A stretch of 38,609 nt of DNA, from positions 1 through 38,609 of the forward strand of contig QUBV01000026.1 in the NCBI GenBank assembly GCA_014338185.1, given 5' to 3'. The number at the start of each line of letters is the position of its first letter. Position 1 is the first letter of the stretch. Below the pieces are notes generated by a model. The model made no database searches, was not told where the DNA came from, and was given only the letters and a program-made list of their open reading frames with translations. The stretch is from Lysobacterales bacterium (GTDB lineage: Bacteria; Pseudomonadota; Gammaproteobacteria; Xanthomonadales; Rhodanobacteraceae). Shown one piece after another: positions 1 through 7,705 of the stretch. The position numbers and the translations under genes are program-made.

Positions 1-336
1 CCGTCGACCGCGGCGTGTCGCTTTTCGCGCTCGACTGCGTTTCCGCCATGGGTGAGGCGCCGCGTCGGGGCAGCCGCCCAGTCGCGGGAGGGGCGCCATG
101 GTCCGGAGGTCAAGCGCATGCCGGCGGGTTGCCACTGCGGCGTCGCCCACGCGGGCGGCTGATGTCCACGCGCCGACCTGTCGTCACGTAGGCACGGACG
201 CCGGCTTCCGGCAGGCCCGCACCGCAGCCCGTGACGACGCACCCGATGGCAGGTGCGTCCTCCACCGCGCCGCCGGCAACGCGGCCGCCCGTGGTGGCGC
301 GTGCGCGGGTTGCGGGTGCGCCGAAGGGTCCGCGCG
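1..336. other. left-edge stretch without a convincing gene
   Basis: No reading frame in this stretch resembles a known protein on either strand. Several long open frames exist, but they are what about 70% GC DNA gives by chance. One weak possibility is the N-terminus of a leftward gene starting at position 49 (ATG on the minus strand), which would run off the edge after 16 codons. Its codons mostly end in G or C, as coding DNA here does, but no ribosome binding site precedes it. The right part is the leader of the membrane-protein gene that starts at 337. Confidence 0.4.
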
Positions 337-1017
337 ATGAGCGCGCGCCGCGACCGCGTGGATGCGTGGACAGCGCTCACGCCGCAGCGGCCGCGGCGCC
401 CGGCGGAGATCGCGCTCGTCCTCGTGCGCAATGCGATTCCGTGGATCGGCATCGGCTGGTTTGGCGGGTCGGTCGCGCAGTTCCTGCTGCTGAGCGTGTT
501 CGGCTTTGGCCTGACCATCGCCAACATCGGGCTGGCCGGCGTGAGCGTGATGAACCTGCGCGGCACCGGTGGCGCGGCGCCGGGCCGGATCGGCGTGGCC
601 ACGCTGCTCAATCTGCTCGCGGTCACCGCTTTCCTCGCGGTGCTGCTCACCGCGCTCGGCGGCTGGCCGATCTTCGTCATCGCGGGCGTTGACACCGCGG
701 TGCTGCGGCAACCGGCGCTGTGGTGGTCGGCGCTGGCGATGCAGGTGTCGGCGGCGCCGGGGCTGGTGGCCGAAATCCGCGCCAACGCGCAGTCGTCGTA
801 CTCGATCGGGCAACTCAAGGCGCGCGACCAGCCGCGCGTGGGCGCGGCCATGCTCGGGATCGGGGTCAGCCTCGTGCTGTCGGGTTGGGCAGCCAGGCTC
901 GGCGCGTTCGGCGGCACGTTCCTCATGCTCGCCTTCACGGCCTTCTCGCTGCTGCGCGAATTGCGTCCGGACTGGGTGCATCGGGCGATCCGGCCTGCGG
1001 ACCTGTCGGCGCATTGA
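337..1017 (+). CDS. multi-pass membrane protein, DUF6498-like
   Basis: This encodes about 226 residues with four to six hydrophobic segments (roughly residues 22-40, 45-70, 85-125, 130-150 and 175-205) separated by short Arg-rich loops, so it is an inner-membrane protein. An N-terminal stretch with RNAIPWIGIGWFGG leading into a long hydrophobic segment recalls the DUF6498 family, but the match is by eye only. I chose ATG 337 because AAGG lies about 11 nt upstream and the longer upstream extension is Arg-rich low-complexity sequence. No catalytic motif is visible and the role is unknown. It sits alone ahead of the secreted-protein genes, about 70 nt from the next start. Confidence 0.68.
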   Translation: MSARRDRVDAWTALTPQRPRRPAEIALVLVRNAIPWIGIGWFGGSVAQFLLLSVFGFGLTIANIGLAGVSVMNLRGTGGAAPGRIGVATLLNLLAVTAFLAVLLTALGGWPIFVIAGVDTAVLRQPALWWSALAMQVSAAPGLVAEIRANAQSSYSIGQLKARDQPRVGAAMLGIGVSLVLSGWAARLGAFGGTFLMLAFTAFSLLRELRPDWVHRAIRPADLSAH

Positions 1018-1089
1018 CCGCGCGTGTCGGGATTTGGCGGATCTCGCGTTTCCGAAATTGACGCTGGGTCAGTCTGCGGAACCGCCACG

Positions 1090-2643
1090 ATGCATGCATG
1101 CCGTTGTCATACCCGCTTGTGCCGCGCCGCTCTGGTGGCGGCCCTGTGCGCCGCCCACGCCGCGCACGCGACCACGTTCACGGTGACCAGCGTGGCCGAC
1201 ACCGCGGGTACCTGCCCGAGTCCGGACAGTTGCACGCTGCGCCAGGCCATCACCGATGCCAACGCGGCCGGCGGCGTCAACACGATCGGCTTCGCCATCG
1301 CGGGCAGTGGCCTGCACACCATCACGTTGGGCGGCCCGCTGCCGACCAGCACGCACGACCTCACGATCGACGGCTACACCCAGCCGGGCAGTGTGATGAA
1401 CACGCTGACGCCGGACCAGGGCGGGCTGGACACCGTGCTCGCGATCGAGATCGTCGGCACCGGCAACAGCACCGGCTTGGTAATCCAGGCCAACACCGCC
1501 CTCACCGTGCGCGGCCTGGCGCTGAACCATTTCAGCGACGCGATCATCGGCAACGGTGGCAATCCCGACAGTTCGTTCATCACCGTGCAAGGCTGTTTCA
1601 TCGGCACCAGGGCCGATGGCACCGCCTTCGCTGGCGTGGGCAACACCGGCAGCGCGATCCGCACCGGCTTCAGCGCATCGCAGATCGGCGGCACCCTGCC
1701 GTGGCAGCGCAACCTGCTCTCGGGCAACGGCGGCGCCGGCCTGCTCAGCGGCGGACCGACCACGGTCCAGGGCAACCTCATCGGCACCGACCGCAGCGGC
1801 ACGCTGGCGATCCCCAATGGCACGGCTACCAACTGGGGCGGCGTGATCATCGCCGCGCATGCCGACGTGCATCTGGGCGGCAGCGATCCGGCCGCGCGCA
1901 ACGTGATCTCGGGCAACCACGGTTGGGGCATCGGCCTGTGGCCGGCCGCGATCGCGGGACATCCGATCGGCGATTTCGAACTCAAGGGCAACTTCATCGG
2001 CACCGACTGGAGCGGAACGCGGCCGTTGCCCAACGGCTTTGCCGATCCCGCCGCGGCGAAGTATGGCGGCGGCATCCAGGTCACCCCCGGTCCGGTCGAT
2101 CTGGGCACCTATCCGATCGGCGGCTTCGGCGTGGGCGAGGCCAACCTCATCGTGGGCAACGACGGTGCCGGCATCGCTTCGAGCGGTTATCCGAACGTGT
2201 ACTTCAGCAACCTCGGCAACGTCATCCACCACAACCGCGGCGAACACCGCGTCAACGTCGATCTCGGCGGCTTCGGGCCGACGCCCAACGATGCGGACGA
2301 TGCCGACAGTGGCGCCAACAACCTGCAGAACTACCCGCAGATCCTTGCGGTCTCGCGCGCGGGCGACCAGCTCACCATCACCTATCGCGTCGACAGCGCG
2401 GTCGGCAACGCGGCCTATCCGCTGCGCATCGATTTCCATGAGAACCGCCGTGGTGGCAGCGGCGCCTGGCTCGGCGCCGACACCTGCGGCGCCGGCGACG
2501 CACAGCAGCCGCGCCAAGTGGTGCTGGACGTGCCCGCCGGCGTCCGCGCGGTTCCGTTCGTGGCCACGGTCACCGACGCCAACGGCTACAGCAGCGAGTT
2601 TTCGCCGGCCTACGACGTGATCTACGAGGACGATTTCGACTGA
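1090..2643 (+). CDS. secreted CSLREA-type parallel beta-helix protein
   Basis: About 517 residues. A Sec signal peptide spans residues 1-27 (Cys/Arg-rich n-region, Ala-rich core, cleavage after AHA). Mature protein opens with the CSLREA-type motif FTVTSVADTAG...CTLRQAITDANAAG, followed by right-handed beta-helix repeats. A unit of the form (N/C)-(L/F)-IGT-x(3)-G recurs near residues 166, 220 and 285, the pattern of beta-helix rungs. Near the C-terminus a SEFS motif precedes a short tail, DVIYEDDFD, shared in form with three other secreted proteins here. The start at 1090 gives a clean signal peptide; the upstream in-frame ATG at 1024 would bury it. Function is unknown; surface or extracellular location is likely. 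The next gene encodes a related protein and may be cotranscribed. Confidence 0.85.
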   Translation: MHACRCHTRLCRAALVAALCAAHAAHATTFTVTSVADTAGTCPSPDSCTLRQAITDANAAGGVNTIGFAIAGSGLHTITLGGPLPTSTHDLTIDGYTQPGSVMNTLTPDQGGLDTVLAIEIVGTGNSTGLVIQANTALTVRGLALNHFSDAIIGNGGNPDSSFITVQGCFIGTRADGTAFAGVGNTGSAIRTGFSASQIGGTLPWQRNLLSGNGGAGLLSGGPTTVQGNLIGTDRSGTLAIPNGTATNWGGVIIAAHADVHLGGSDPAARNVISGNHGWGIGLWPAAIAGHPIGDFELKGNFIGTDWSGTRPLPNGFADPAAAKYGGGIQVTPGPVDLGTYPIGGFGVGEANLIVGNDGAGIASSGYPNVYFSNLGNVIHHNRGEHRVNVDLGGFGPTPNDADDADSGANNLQNYPQILAVSRAGDQLTITYRVDSAVGNAAYPLRIDFHENRRGGSGAWLGADTCGAGDAQQPRQVVLDVPAGVRAVPFVATVTDANGYSSEFSPAYDVIYEDDFD

Positions 2644-2753
2644 GGGTGCAACGCAGCCACTGCCGGATGTGCGCCAGCACTCCTCGCGTGTCGCGATCGG
2701 CCGTGGTTTGCGCTTGTGTGGGTACATGGGCTGTTTGGAACGGAGCAACTGAC

Positions 2754-5186
2754 ATGAATACGCTTACGACACGATTTGTCTGGCTGGTACTGCTGGTGGC
2801 GCTGGTGATGACCGGTGTCTGCACCGACGCCGTCGCTGTGGAACTGTGCGTGCGCGACGTCGCCGACCTCAACGCGGCGCTGGTGGTGGCTGCCGGTGGA
2901 CAGTCCACGGTCATCAAGCTGGCGCAGGGCACCTACGCGGTGGCTGGCAGCACCGTCACGCAGGTGCATGCATACGGACCGGTGCAGCTGCTGGGTGGCT
3001 ATACCAGTGATTGCGCCGCGCGTACGCTGCAACCGTCCAACACCGTGTTCGACGGTGGCATGGCGGACGCGGCGACCCTGATCGCCAATGGCGACGTGCG
3101 GGTCGAGGGCGTCACCTTCCGCAACTTCCACGACGTCGCCCTGCTGGTCGAGGAGGACCAGGACGACGGCTACGTCAAGGTCGCGAACAACGTGTTCGAT
3201 GGCGTGGGTGCCGTGGTCACCCCGCACTCGGCCGGACCCTTCAGCCTCAGCTTCAACAACAACCTGGTCCACGACTACCACGGCACCCAATGGAGCACGG
3301 CGGTGTGGCTGGTCGACGACGGCCCGCTGCACGTCGACGGCAACACCATCGTCGACACCGGCGATGTCGGCTTGCAGGTGTGCGGGCACGGCGAGGTCGA
3401 ACTGGGCAACAACATCGTATGGAACAACGCCGGGCGCGACGTGCGGGTGTCCTGCGACAGCCAGCCCCAGCCACGCTCGGCGCTGTTCCAGGACAATCTC
3501 TACGGCACCATCTACGGCAGCGAGGCCACGGGTTCCTACGGCAGCCTGCACACCGATCCCTTGTTCACCAACGCGGCCGGCGGCAACTACCACCTGCAGG
3601 ACGCTTCTGCCGCGATCAACAGCGGCAATGCCGCGCTGTCGCATCCGGGCGTGGACCTGGACGGCAATCCGCGTGTGGTCGGCTCGACCATCGACCGCGG
3701 CGCGTACGAGTCGGCGGTGGATGACACCATCCCGGCCACGCTGACCGTGACCAACACCAACGATTCCGGCGCCGGGTCGTTGCGCCAGGCGATCCTCGAC
3801 GCCAACGCCAACCCTGATTTCACCTTCATCGACTTCGACATTGCCGGCGCCTGCCCGCACACCATCGCGGTGACTTCGGCCAACCTGCCCACCCTCACCA
3901 ACGGTGTGCGCATCGATGGCTATTCGCAACCGGGCAGTTCGGCCAACAGCGCGGTGCAGGGCGACAACGCCACCCGCTGCATCGTGCTCAACGGGCTGGG
4001 CCAGCGCACTACCGGACTGGCCTTCTCGGGTTCGAGCGACGAGCAGTTCTGGCTGCAGGGACTGGTCGTGGAAGGCTTCACCAGCAACGGCCTCAGCATC
4101 AGCGGCGGCACCGGTGCGCTGGTCTGGGGCAACCAGTTCGGCGGGCGCTTCCACGGTGCCACGCTGCTGCCCAACGGCAACAACATCCTGCTGGTCGGCA
4201 ATTCGCACAGCGCGCAAGTCGGAGGTGACGCACCGGCCCAGCTCAATGTGATCGACGGTGCCACCACGGCCGGTGTCCTGATCACCGGTCTTGCCCCGTA
4301 CCTGTCGACCGGCAATCGCGTGATCGGCAACCTGATCGGAACCTGGGGCGGCGAGACCGGCGTGCTGGTCGGCAATGCCGTCGGCGTGGAGCTGGACAGC
4401 AGCAACAACACCGTGCGTGACAACGTCATCGTCGGCAGCGGCAGCGACGGCGTGCGGCTGGGCGGCGCGTTCGCGAGCCACAACACCGTGCAGGGCAACC
4501 GCATCGGGCGCACCGATACCGTGTGCGTGATCCTTCCGGTCCCGTTCTGCTACAACGACGACGCTGCCAACGCCCGTCATGGCGTGCGCATCGACTCCGG
4601 CGCGCATGACAACCTCGTGCAGTCCAACACCATCTGGTACAACGCTGCCACCGGCATCTCGGTCGCGGGCAGCGGCAAGGGCAACGAGCTGTCGGCCAAT
4701 TCCATCTACCAGAACGCCGGCTACGGCATCGATCTCGAAGGCGTCGGCGCCAACGACAATGATGCCGATCCCAACGCCGCGAACCTGCCCAATCGCGGGC
4801 TCAACTACCCCGTGCCGCTGCGCGCCTACGGCGGTGCGCGCCACGGCAGCGTCGAGGGCACGCTGAGCTCCACCAACGGCAGCTACCTGATCCAGGTGTT
4901 TTCGTCGGCCACCGCCGACAACGAGCCCACCGGCGAAGGCGAGACGTTCCATCGCATCGGCATCGCGCAGATCAGCAACGCCGGCGCCAATGGCAATGGC
5001 AGCGATTCCTTCCGCATCGCCTTCAGCAGTCCCGCAGCGAGTCTGGCCGGGCGCGTGGTCACGCTGACCGCGATCGACGAGGATGGCAACACCTCGGAGT
5101 TCTCCAGCCCGGTGGCCTACGCCTGCGACGTGATCTACCGCAACGGCTTCGATGACGCCGAGGGCGACCAGTGCCCGCAGCCGTGA
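2754..5186 (+). CDS. large secreted beta-helix protein with choice-of-anchor Q and CSLREA-like segments
   Basis: About 810 residues with a Sec signal peptide (residues 1 to about 28, cleavage after AVA). The first half (about 30-325) is a beta-helix ending in LDGNPRVVGSTIDRGAYE, the hallmark of choice-of-anchor Q domains. A second module begins near residue 330 with LTVTNTNDSGAGSLRQAILDAN, the CSLREA-like start seen in the preceding gene, followed by Asn-rich beta-helix rungs (GNRVIGNLIG, NTVRDNVIVG) to about 690. A DEDGNTSEFS beta-sandwich motif and the tail DVIYRNGFD lie at the end, here followed by 11 more residues. ATG 2754 has CGGAG 8 nt upstream and leads directly into the signal peptide. 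It looks like two secreted proteins of this family joined in one chain. Role unknown; an adhesive or carbohydrate-facing surface protein is possible. Confidence 0.87.
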   Translation: MNTLTTRFVWLVLLVALVMTGVCTDAVAVELCVRDVADLNAALVVAAGGQSTVIKLAQGTYAVAGSTVTQVHAYGPVQLLGGYTSDCAARTLQPSNTVFDGGMADAATLIANGDVRVEGVTFRNFHDVALLVEEDQDDGYVKVANNVFDGVGAVVTPHSAGPFSLSFNNNLVHDYHGTQWSTAVWLVDDGPLHVDGNTIVDTGDVGLQVCGHGEVELGNNIVWNNAGRDVRVSCDSQPQPRSALFQDNLYGTIYGSEATGSYGSLHTDPLFTNAAGGNYHLQDASAAINSGNAALSHPGVDLDGNPRVVGSTIDRGAYESAVDDTIPATLTVTNTNDSGAGSLRQAILDANANPDFTFIDFDIAGACPHTIAVTSANLPTLTNGVRIDGYSQPGSSANSAVQGDNATRCIVLNGLGQRTTGLAFSGSSDEQFWLQGLVVEGFTSNGLSISGGTGALVWGNQFGGRFHGATLLPNGNNILLVGNSHSAQVGGDAPAQLNVIDGATTAGVLITGLAPYLSTGNRVIGNLIGTWGGETGVLVGNAVGVELDSSNNTVRDNVIVGSGSDGVRLGGAFASHNTVQGNRIGRTDTVCVILPVPFCYNDDAANARHGVRIDSGAHDNLVQSNTIWYNAATGISVAGSGKGNELSANSIYQNAGYGIDLEGVGANDNDADPNAANLPNRGLNYPVPLRAYGGARHGSVEGTLSSTNGSYLIQVFSSATADNEPTGEGETFHRIGIAQISNAGANGNGSDSFRIAFSSPAASLAGRVVTLTAIDEDGNTSEFSSPVAYACDVIYRNGFDDAEGDQCPQP

Positions 5187-5259
5187 GCCGGCATCGGCGT
5201 AGCGGCCGCCAGGCGCGTGCGCCGGTTGCAGGTTAGAACGCCGGCCACGGATGAGCGGA

Positions 5260-5291
5260 TGCGGACCAGGCACCCAGGTGCCTGGTCCGCA
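5260..5291. repeat. perfect 15-bp inverted repeat with 2-nt centre
   Basis: Arms 5260-5274 and 5277-5291 are perfectly complementary (TGCGGACCAGGCACC and its reverse complement) around CA. The element lies between the beta-helix gene (stop at 5186) and ppa (start at 5418). It could end upstream transcription, but no T run follows on either strand and the loop is tiny, so a protein-binding palindrome or dispersed repeat is equally possible. Confidence 0.75.
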
Positions 5292-5358
5292 CGGACGCCT
5301 GCGCGCCCGCGGCCGCTGCGCGTGGCGCGGGTGCGTGCGGCGGCACCTGCGCATGCAC

Positions 5359-5364
5359 TATGCT
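5359..5364 (+). promoter_or_regulatory. candidate -10 element for ppa
   Basis: TATGCT within the context CACTATGCTG lies 54 nt before the ppa start codon. The same ten bases recur before the STAS gene at 6911-6920. No good -35 hexamer is visible at 16-18 nt spacing, so this is tentative. Confidence 0.3.
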
Positions 5365-5417
5365 GCGCGCCCCTGCGCCGGCTGGTCGGGCGCGGGCCTG
5401 CCCGAGACGGAGTGGAC

Positions 5418-5954
5418 ATGTCGCTGGATCGAGTCAGTGCCGGTGCCAAGGTGCCGGACGAAATCAACGTCGTCATCGAAATCCCCAAGGATGCCGAGCC
5501 GGTCAAGTACGAGGTCGACAAGGCCAGCGGCGCGATCTTCGTCGATCGCGTGCTGTCCACGCCGATGCGCTATCCGTGCAACTACGGCTACGTGCCGCGC
5601 ACGCTCGGTGGCGACGGTGATCCGCTCGATGCGCTGGTGATCCTGCCGCTGCCGCTGGTGCCCGGCGCGGTGATCCGCTGCCTGCCGGTGGGCATGCTGC
5701 GCATGACCGACGAGGCCGGCGCCGACGAGAAGCTCATCGTGGTGCCGCACCACCGCACCTTCGCCGGCTATGCCCACATCAGCGACATCAGCCAGGTGTC
5801 GGGCCACTGGCTCGAACGCATCGGCCATTTCTTCGAGCACTACAAGGACCTCGAACAGGGCAAGTGGGTCAAGCTCGACGGCTGGGCCGATGCCGCGGCC
5901 GCCAAGCGCGAGATCGAGGCCGCGGTGGTGCGCTACGCGCAGGCGCGCGGCTGA
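5418..5954 (+). CDS. ppa: inorganic pyrophosphatase, family I
   Basis: The 178-residue product matches the usual size of bacterial family I pyrophosphatases, soluble cytoplasmic enzymes that hydrolyse pyrophosphate to two phosphates and pull biosynthetic reactions forward. The Mg2+-binding signature is intact: DGDPLDAL near residue 66 fits D-x-D-P-x-D. Other expected elements are IEIPKD near the N-terminus, the segment MRYPCNYGYVPRT ahead of the signature, and HFFEHYKDLEQGKWVK near the end. I placed the start at ATG 5418, with GGAG at 5409-5412, although the frame stays open for about 200 nt further upstream; homologs begin here. The gene stands alone after a 230-nt spacer containing a long palindrome. 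It is probably essential and constitutively expressed. Confidence 0.97.
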   Translation: MSLDRVSAGAKVPDEINVVIEIPKDAEPVKYEVDKASGAIFVDRVLSTPMRYPCNYGYVPRTLGGDGDPLDALVILPLPLVPGAVIRCLPVGMLRMTDEAGADEKLIVVPHHRTFAGYAHISDISQVSGHWLERIGHFFEHYKDLEQGKWVKLDGWADAAAAKREIEAAVVRYAQARG

Positions 5955-6034
5955 TGCGCCCGTCACGCGGACGGCGACGCTGAGCCGGCGCGTGGCCGCG
6001 ACCGCCCGCGCCTGAATCGACGAGGCCAGCCGCC

Positions 6035-6877
6035 ATGCTCAACCTGTTCGGCGCGGTCGCGTGCAGCGTACTGGTGTCGGTGCTGCTCAAGCTCGCGCCG
6101 CGCTGGCGCATCGCGATCGATGTCGCGATCGCCTGCAACTACGCCTGCGCGATGGTCGCCACCGCACTGCTGCTGCAGCCGTGGCGATCGGCGCCGCCGA
6201 CCGCGCAGTGGCCGTGGCCGAGCCTGCTCGCGCTCGGGCTGTTGTTGCCGACGATCTTCCTCGTGCTCGCGCGTTCGGTACGCGAGGCCGGCATCGTGCG
6301 CAGCGACGTGGCGCAGCGCCTGTCGTTGCTGCTGCCGTTGCTGGCCGCGTTCGTGCTGTTCGGCGAGCGTGCCAGTGCCACCAAGCTCGCGGGTGGCGCG
6401 CTGGGGCTGCTGGCCCTGCTGGCGCTGGTGTGGCGTGGCCGCGCGCAGCCGGCGCCGGTACGCGCCGGCGCCGCGTGGCCGCTGCTGGTGTTCGCGGGCT
6501 TCGGCGTGATCGACATCCTGTTCAAGCGCGTCGCCGCGAGCGGGCTGGCACTGGGCCTGGCGCTGCAGGTCGTGTTCGTGCTCGCGCTGGTGGTGGCCGT
6601 GCTCATCAGCGCCGCGCGCCGCAGCGCGCCGGATTGGCGCAGTTGCGGCGCGGGGCTCGTGCTCGGCCTGTTCAACTTCGGCAACATCCTGTTCTACCTG
6701 CGCGCGCACCGCGCGTTGCCCGACGCGCCCGCGCTGGTGTTCGCGGGCATGAACCTCGGTGTGGTCGTGCTCGGTGCGCTCACCGGCCTGGTGCTGTTCG
6801 GCGAGCGCCTGGGCCGCATCAATCTGGCCGGGCTCGGCCTTGCGCTGGTGGCGATCACGTTGCTTGCGCGCGGCTGA
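6035..6877 (+). CDS. EamA/DMT-superfamily-like transporter
   Basis: The 280-residue protein has about ten hydrophobic segments arranged as two similar halves. Each half ends in a segment containing the same motif: LFGERASATKLAGGALGLLALLAL near 110-135 and LFGERLGRINLAGLGLALVAITLL near 250-277. This internal duplication with (V/L)LFGER is typical of ten-helix drug/metabolite transporters, which export or import small molecules across the inner membrane. Substrate cannot be told from sequence. CGAGG lies 9 nt before ATG 6035. The gene follows ppa by 80 nt in the same direction and could share its transcript, while the next gene has its own candidate promoter. Confidence 0.8.
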   Translation: MLNLFGAVACSVLVSVLLKLAPRWRIAIDVAIACNYACAMVATALLLQPWRSAPPTAQWPWPSLLALGLLLPTIFLVLARSVREAGIVRSDVAQRLSLLLPLLAAFVLFGERASATKLAGGALGLLALLALVWRGRAQPAPVRAGAAWPLLVFAGFGVIDILFKRVAASGLALGLALQVVFVLALVVAVLISAARRSAPDWRSCGAGLVLGLFNFGNILFYLRAHRALPDAPALVFAGMNLGVVVLGALTGLVLFGERLGRINLAGLGLALVAITLLARG

Positions 6878-6913
6878 GCCGCCGCGCCGCGGACAGCCGC
6901 GCCGGCGGCGCAC

Positions 6914-6919
6914 TATGCT
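6914..6919 (+). promoter_or_regulatory. candidate promoter for the STAS-ATPase pair
   Basis: TATGCT at 6914-6919 (context CACTATGCTG) is preceded at 18 nt by CGGACA (6890-6895), which shares GACA with the -35 consensus. Transcription would start near 6926, leaving a leader of about 23 nt with GGAG at 6940-6943. Confidence 0.4.
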
Positions 6920-6948
6920 GTAGGCGACGAGGGCAACCTGGAGTGGAC

Positions 6949-7275
6949 ATGGGCGCAGCGGCATTCCGCAGCGAAGAGGATGGCGAGCGCGTCACGCTGG
7001 TGTTCAGCGGTCGCTTCGACACGGCCGGCACCCTGGGCGTGCAGGACGCGGTGCTCGGCCGCATCGCGCAGGTGGCGCCGGCGCAGTGCCTGCGCTTCGA
7101 CCTCGCCGCGGTGGAGTTCGTCGCATCGGGCTTCCTGCGCCTGTGCATCCAGGCCACGCGCACACTCGGCCGCGAGCGTTTCGAGCTCGCGCGCCCAGGC
7201 CCGCTGGTGCGCGAGGTGCTGGCCATGGCGGGGCTGGACCAGCATCTGCGCATCGTCGATTCCGGCGCGGCGTGA
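6949..7275 (+). CDS. STAS-domain anti-anti-sigma factor (SpoIIAA/RsbV-like)
   Basis: A 108-residue single-domain STAS protein. In partner-switching systems such proteins bind and occupy an RsbW-type kinase when unphosphorylated, freeing the kinase's target. The segment DLAAVEFVASGFLRL at 51-65 aligns with the family phosphosite region (x-D-S-S-G-L); Ser60 sits at the phosphorylated position, while the preceding Ser is Ala. GGAG at 6940-6943 supports ATG 6949. Its stop overlaps the GTG start of the next gene by 4 nt, pairing it with an RsbW-like kinase. A SpoIIE phosphatase that could dephosphorylate Ser60 is encoded convergently 430 nt downstream. The family is clear; which partners it uses is inferred from the neighbourhood. 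Confidence 0.88.
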   Translation: MGAAAFRSEEDGERVTLVFSGRFDTAGTLGVQDAVLGRIAQVAPAQCLRFDLAAVEFVASGFLRLCIQATRTLGRERFELARPGPLVREVLAMAGLDQHLRIVDSGAA

Positions 7276-7679
7276 ACACGCCCGGGCCCGCGCGCTGGCA
7301 CGTCACGCCCGATCGCGAGGGACTGGCGAGCCTGCAGCAGCAGGCGGCGGACTGGCTGCAGCGCAGCGGCGTCGAGGCCCGTCGCGCCCAGCACATCCTG
7401 CTCGCGCTCGACGAACTGGCCGCCAATGTGGTCGAGCACGGGCGGGCGGCGCACTGGCTGCAGCTGGACCTGGCCAGCCTGGAGGACGCGGTGGAACTGG
7501 AACTGCGTGACGATGCGGCCGCGTTCGACCCCACCCGGGTGGCGGAGGCGGCCGGTGGCGAGCCTGGCATCGGCGGCCATGGTCTGCGCCTGGTGCGACG
7601 CCTGGCCAGCGCGTTCGAATACCGGCGCGTGCACGGCCACAACCGCGTGCGCCTGCGCTTCGCGCGCACCGGCGACTGA
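7272..7679 (+). CDS. RsbW/SpoIIAB-like anti-sigma serine kinase (HATPase_c_2)
   Basis: A 135-residue GHKL-fold ATPase. The N box is ALDELAANVVEHG (Glu48, Asn52), the G1 box RDDAAAFDP at 79-87 and the G2 box GIGGHGLRLV at 99-108, so ATP binding should be intact. Such proteins phosphorylate a STAS antagonist and sequester a sigma factor or other target. The start is GTG 7272, overlapping the TGA of the STAS gene (GTGA), which indicates translational coupling. The gene converges with the SpoIIE phosphatase operon, with only 26 nt between the stops. No sigma factor of the SigB/SigF type lies in the window, so its output may be encoded elsewhere or may not be a sigma factor. Confidence 0.9.
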   Translation: MNTPGPARWHVTPDREGLASLQQQAADWLQRSGVEARRAQHILLALDELAANVVEHGRAAHWLQLDLASLEDAVELELRDDAAAFDPTRVAEAAGGEPGIGGHGLRLVRRLASAFEYRRVHGHNRVRLRFARTGD

Positions 7680-7705
7680 AGGCGGCCGGGCGCGCCTGCG
7701 GGTCT

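Noticed and set aside
1-49. Possible N-terminus of a leftward gene (MAETQSSAKSDTPRST)
   Set aside because: Only 16 codons visible, no ribosome binding site and no family match; noted in the left-edge feature only.
184-1014. Long minus-strand frame opposite the membrane-protein gene
   Set aside because: Arg/His/Gln-rich composition and no domains; a shadow of the + strand gene in GC-rich DNA.
2622-5354. 910-codon minus-strand frame across the beta-helix gene
   Set aside because: Low-complexity translation (Val/Gly/Asp/Ala) with no motif; the + strand frame has a signal peptide and named domains.
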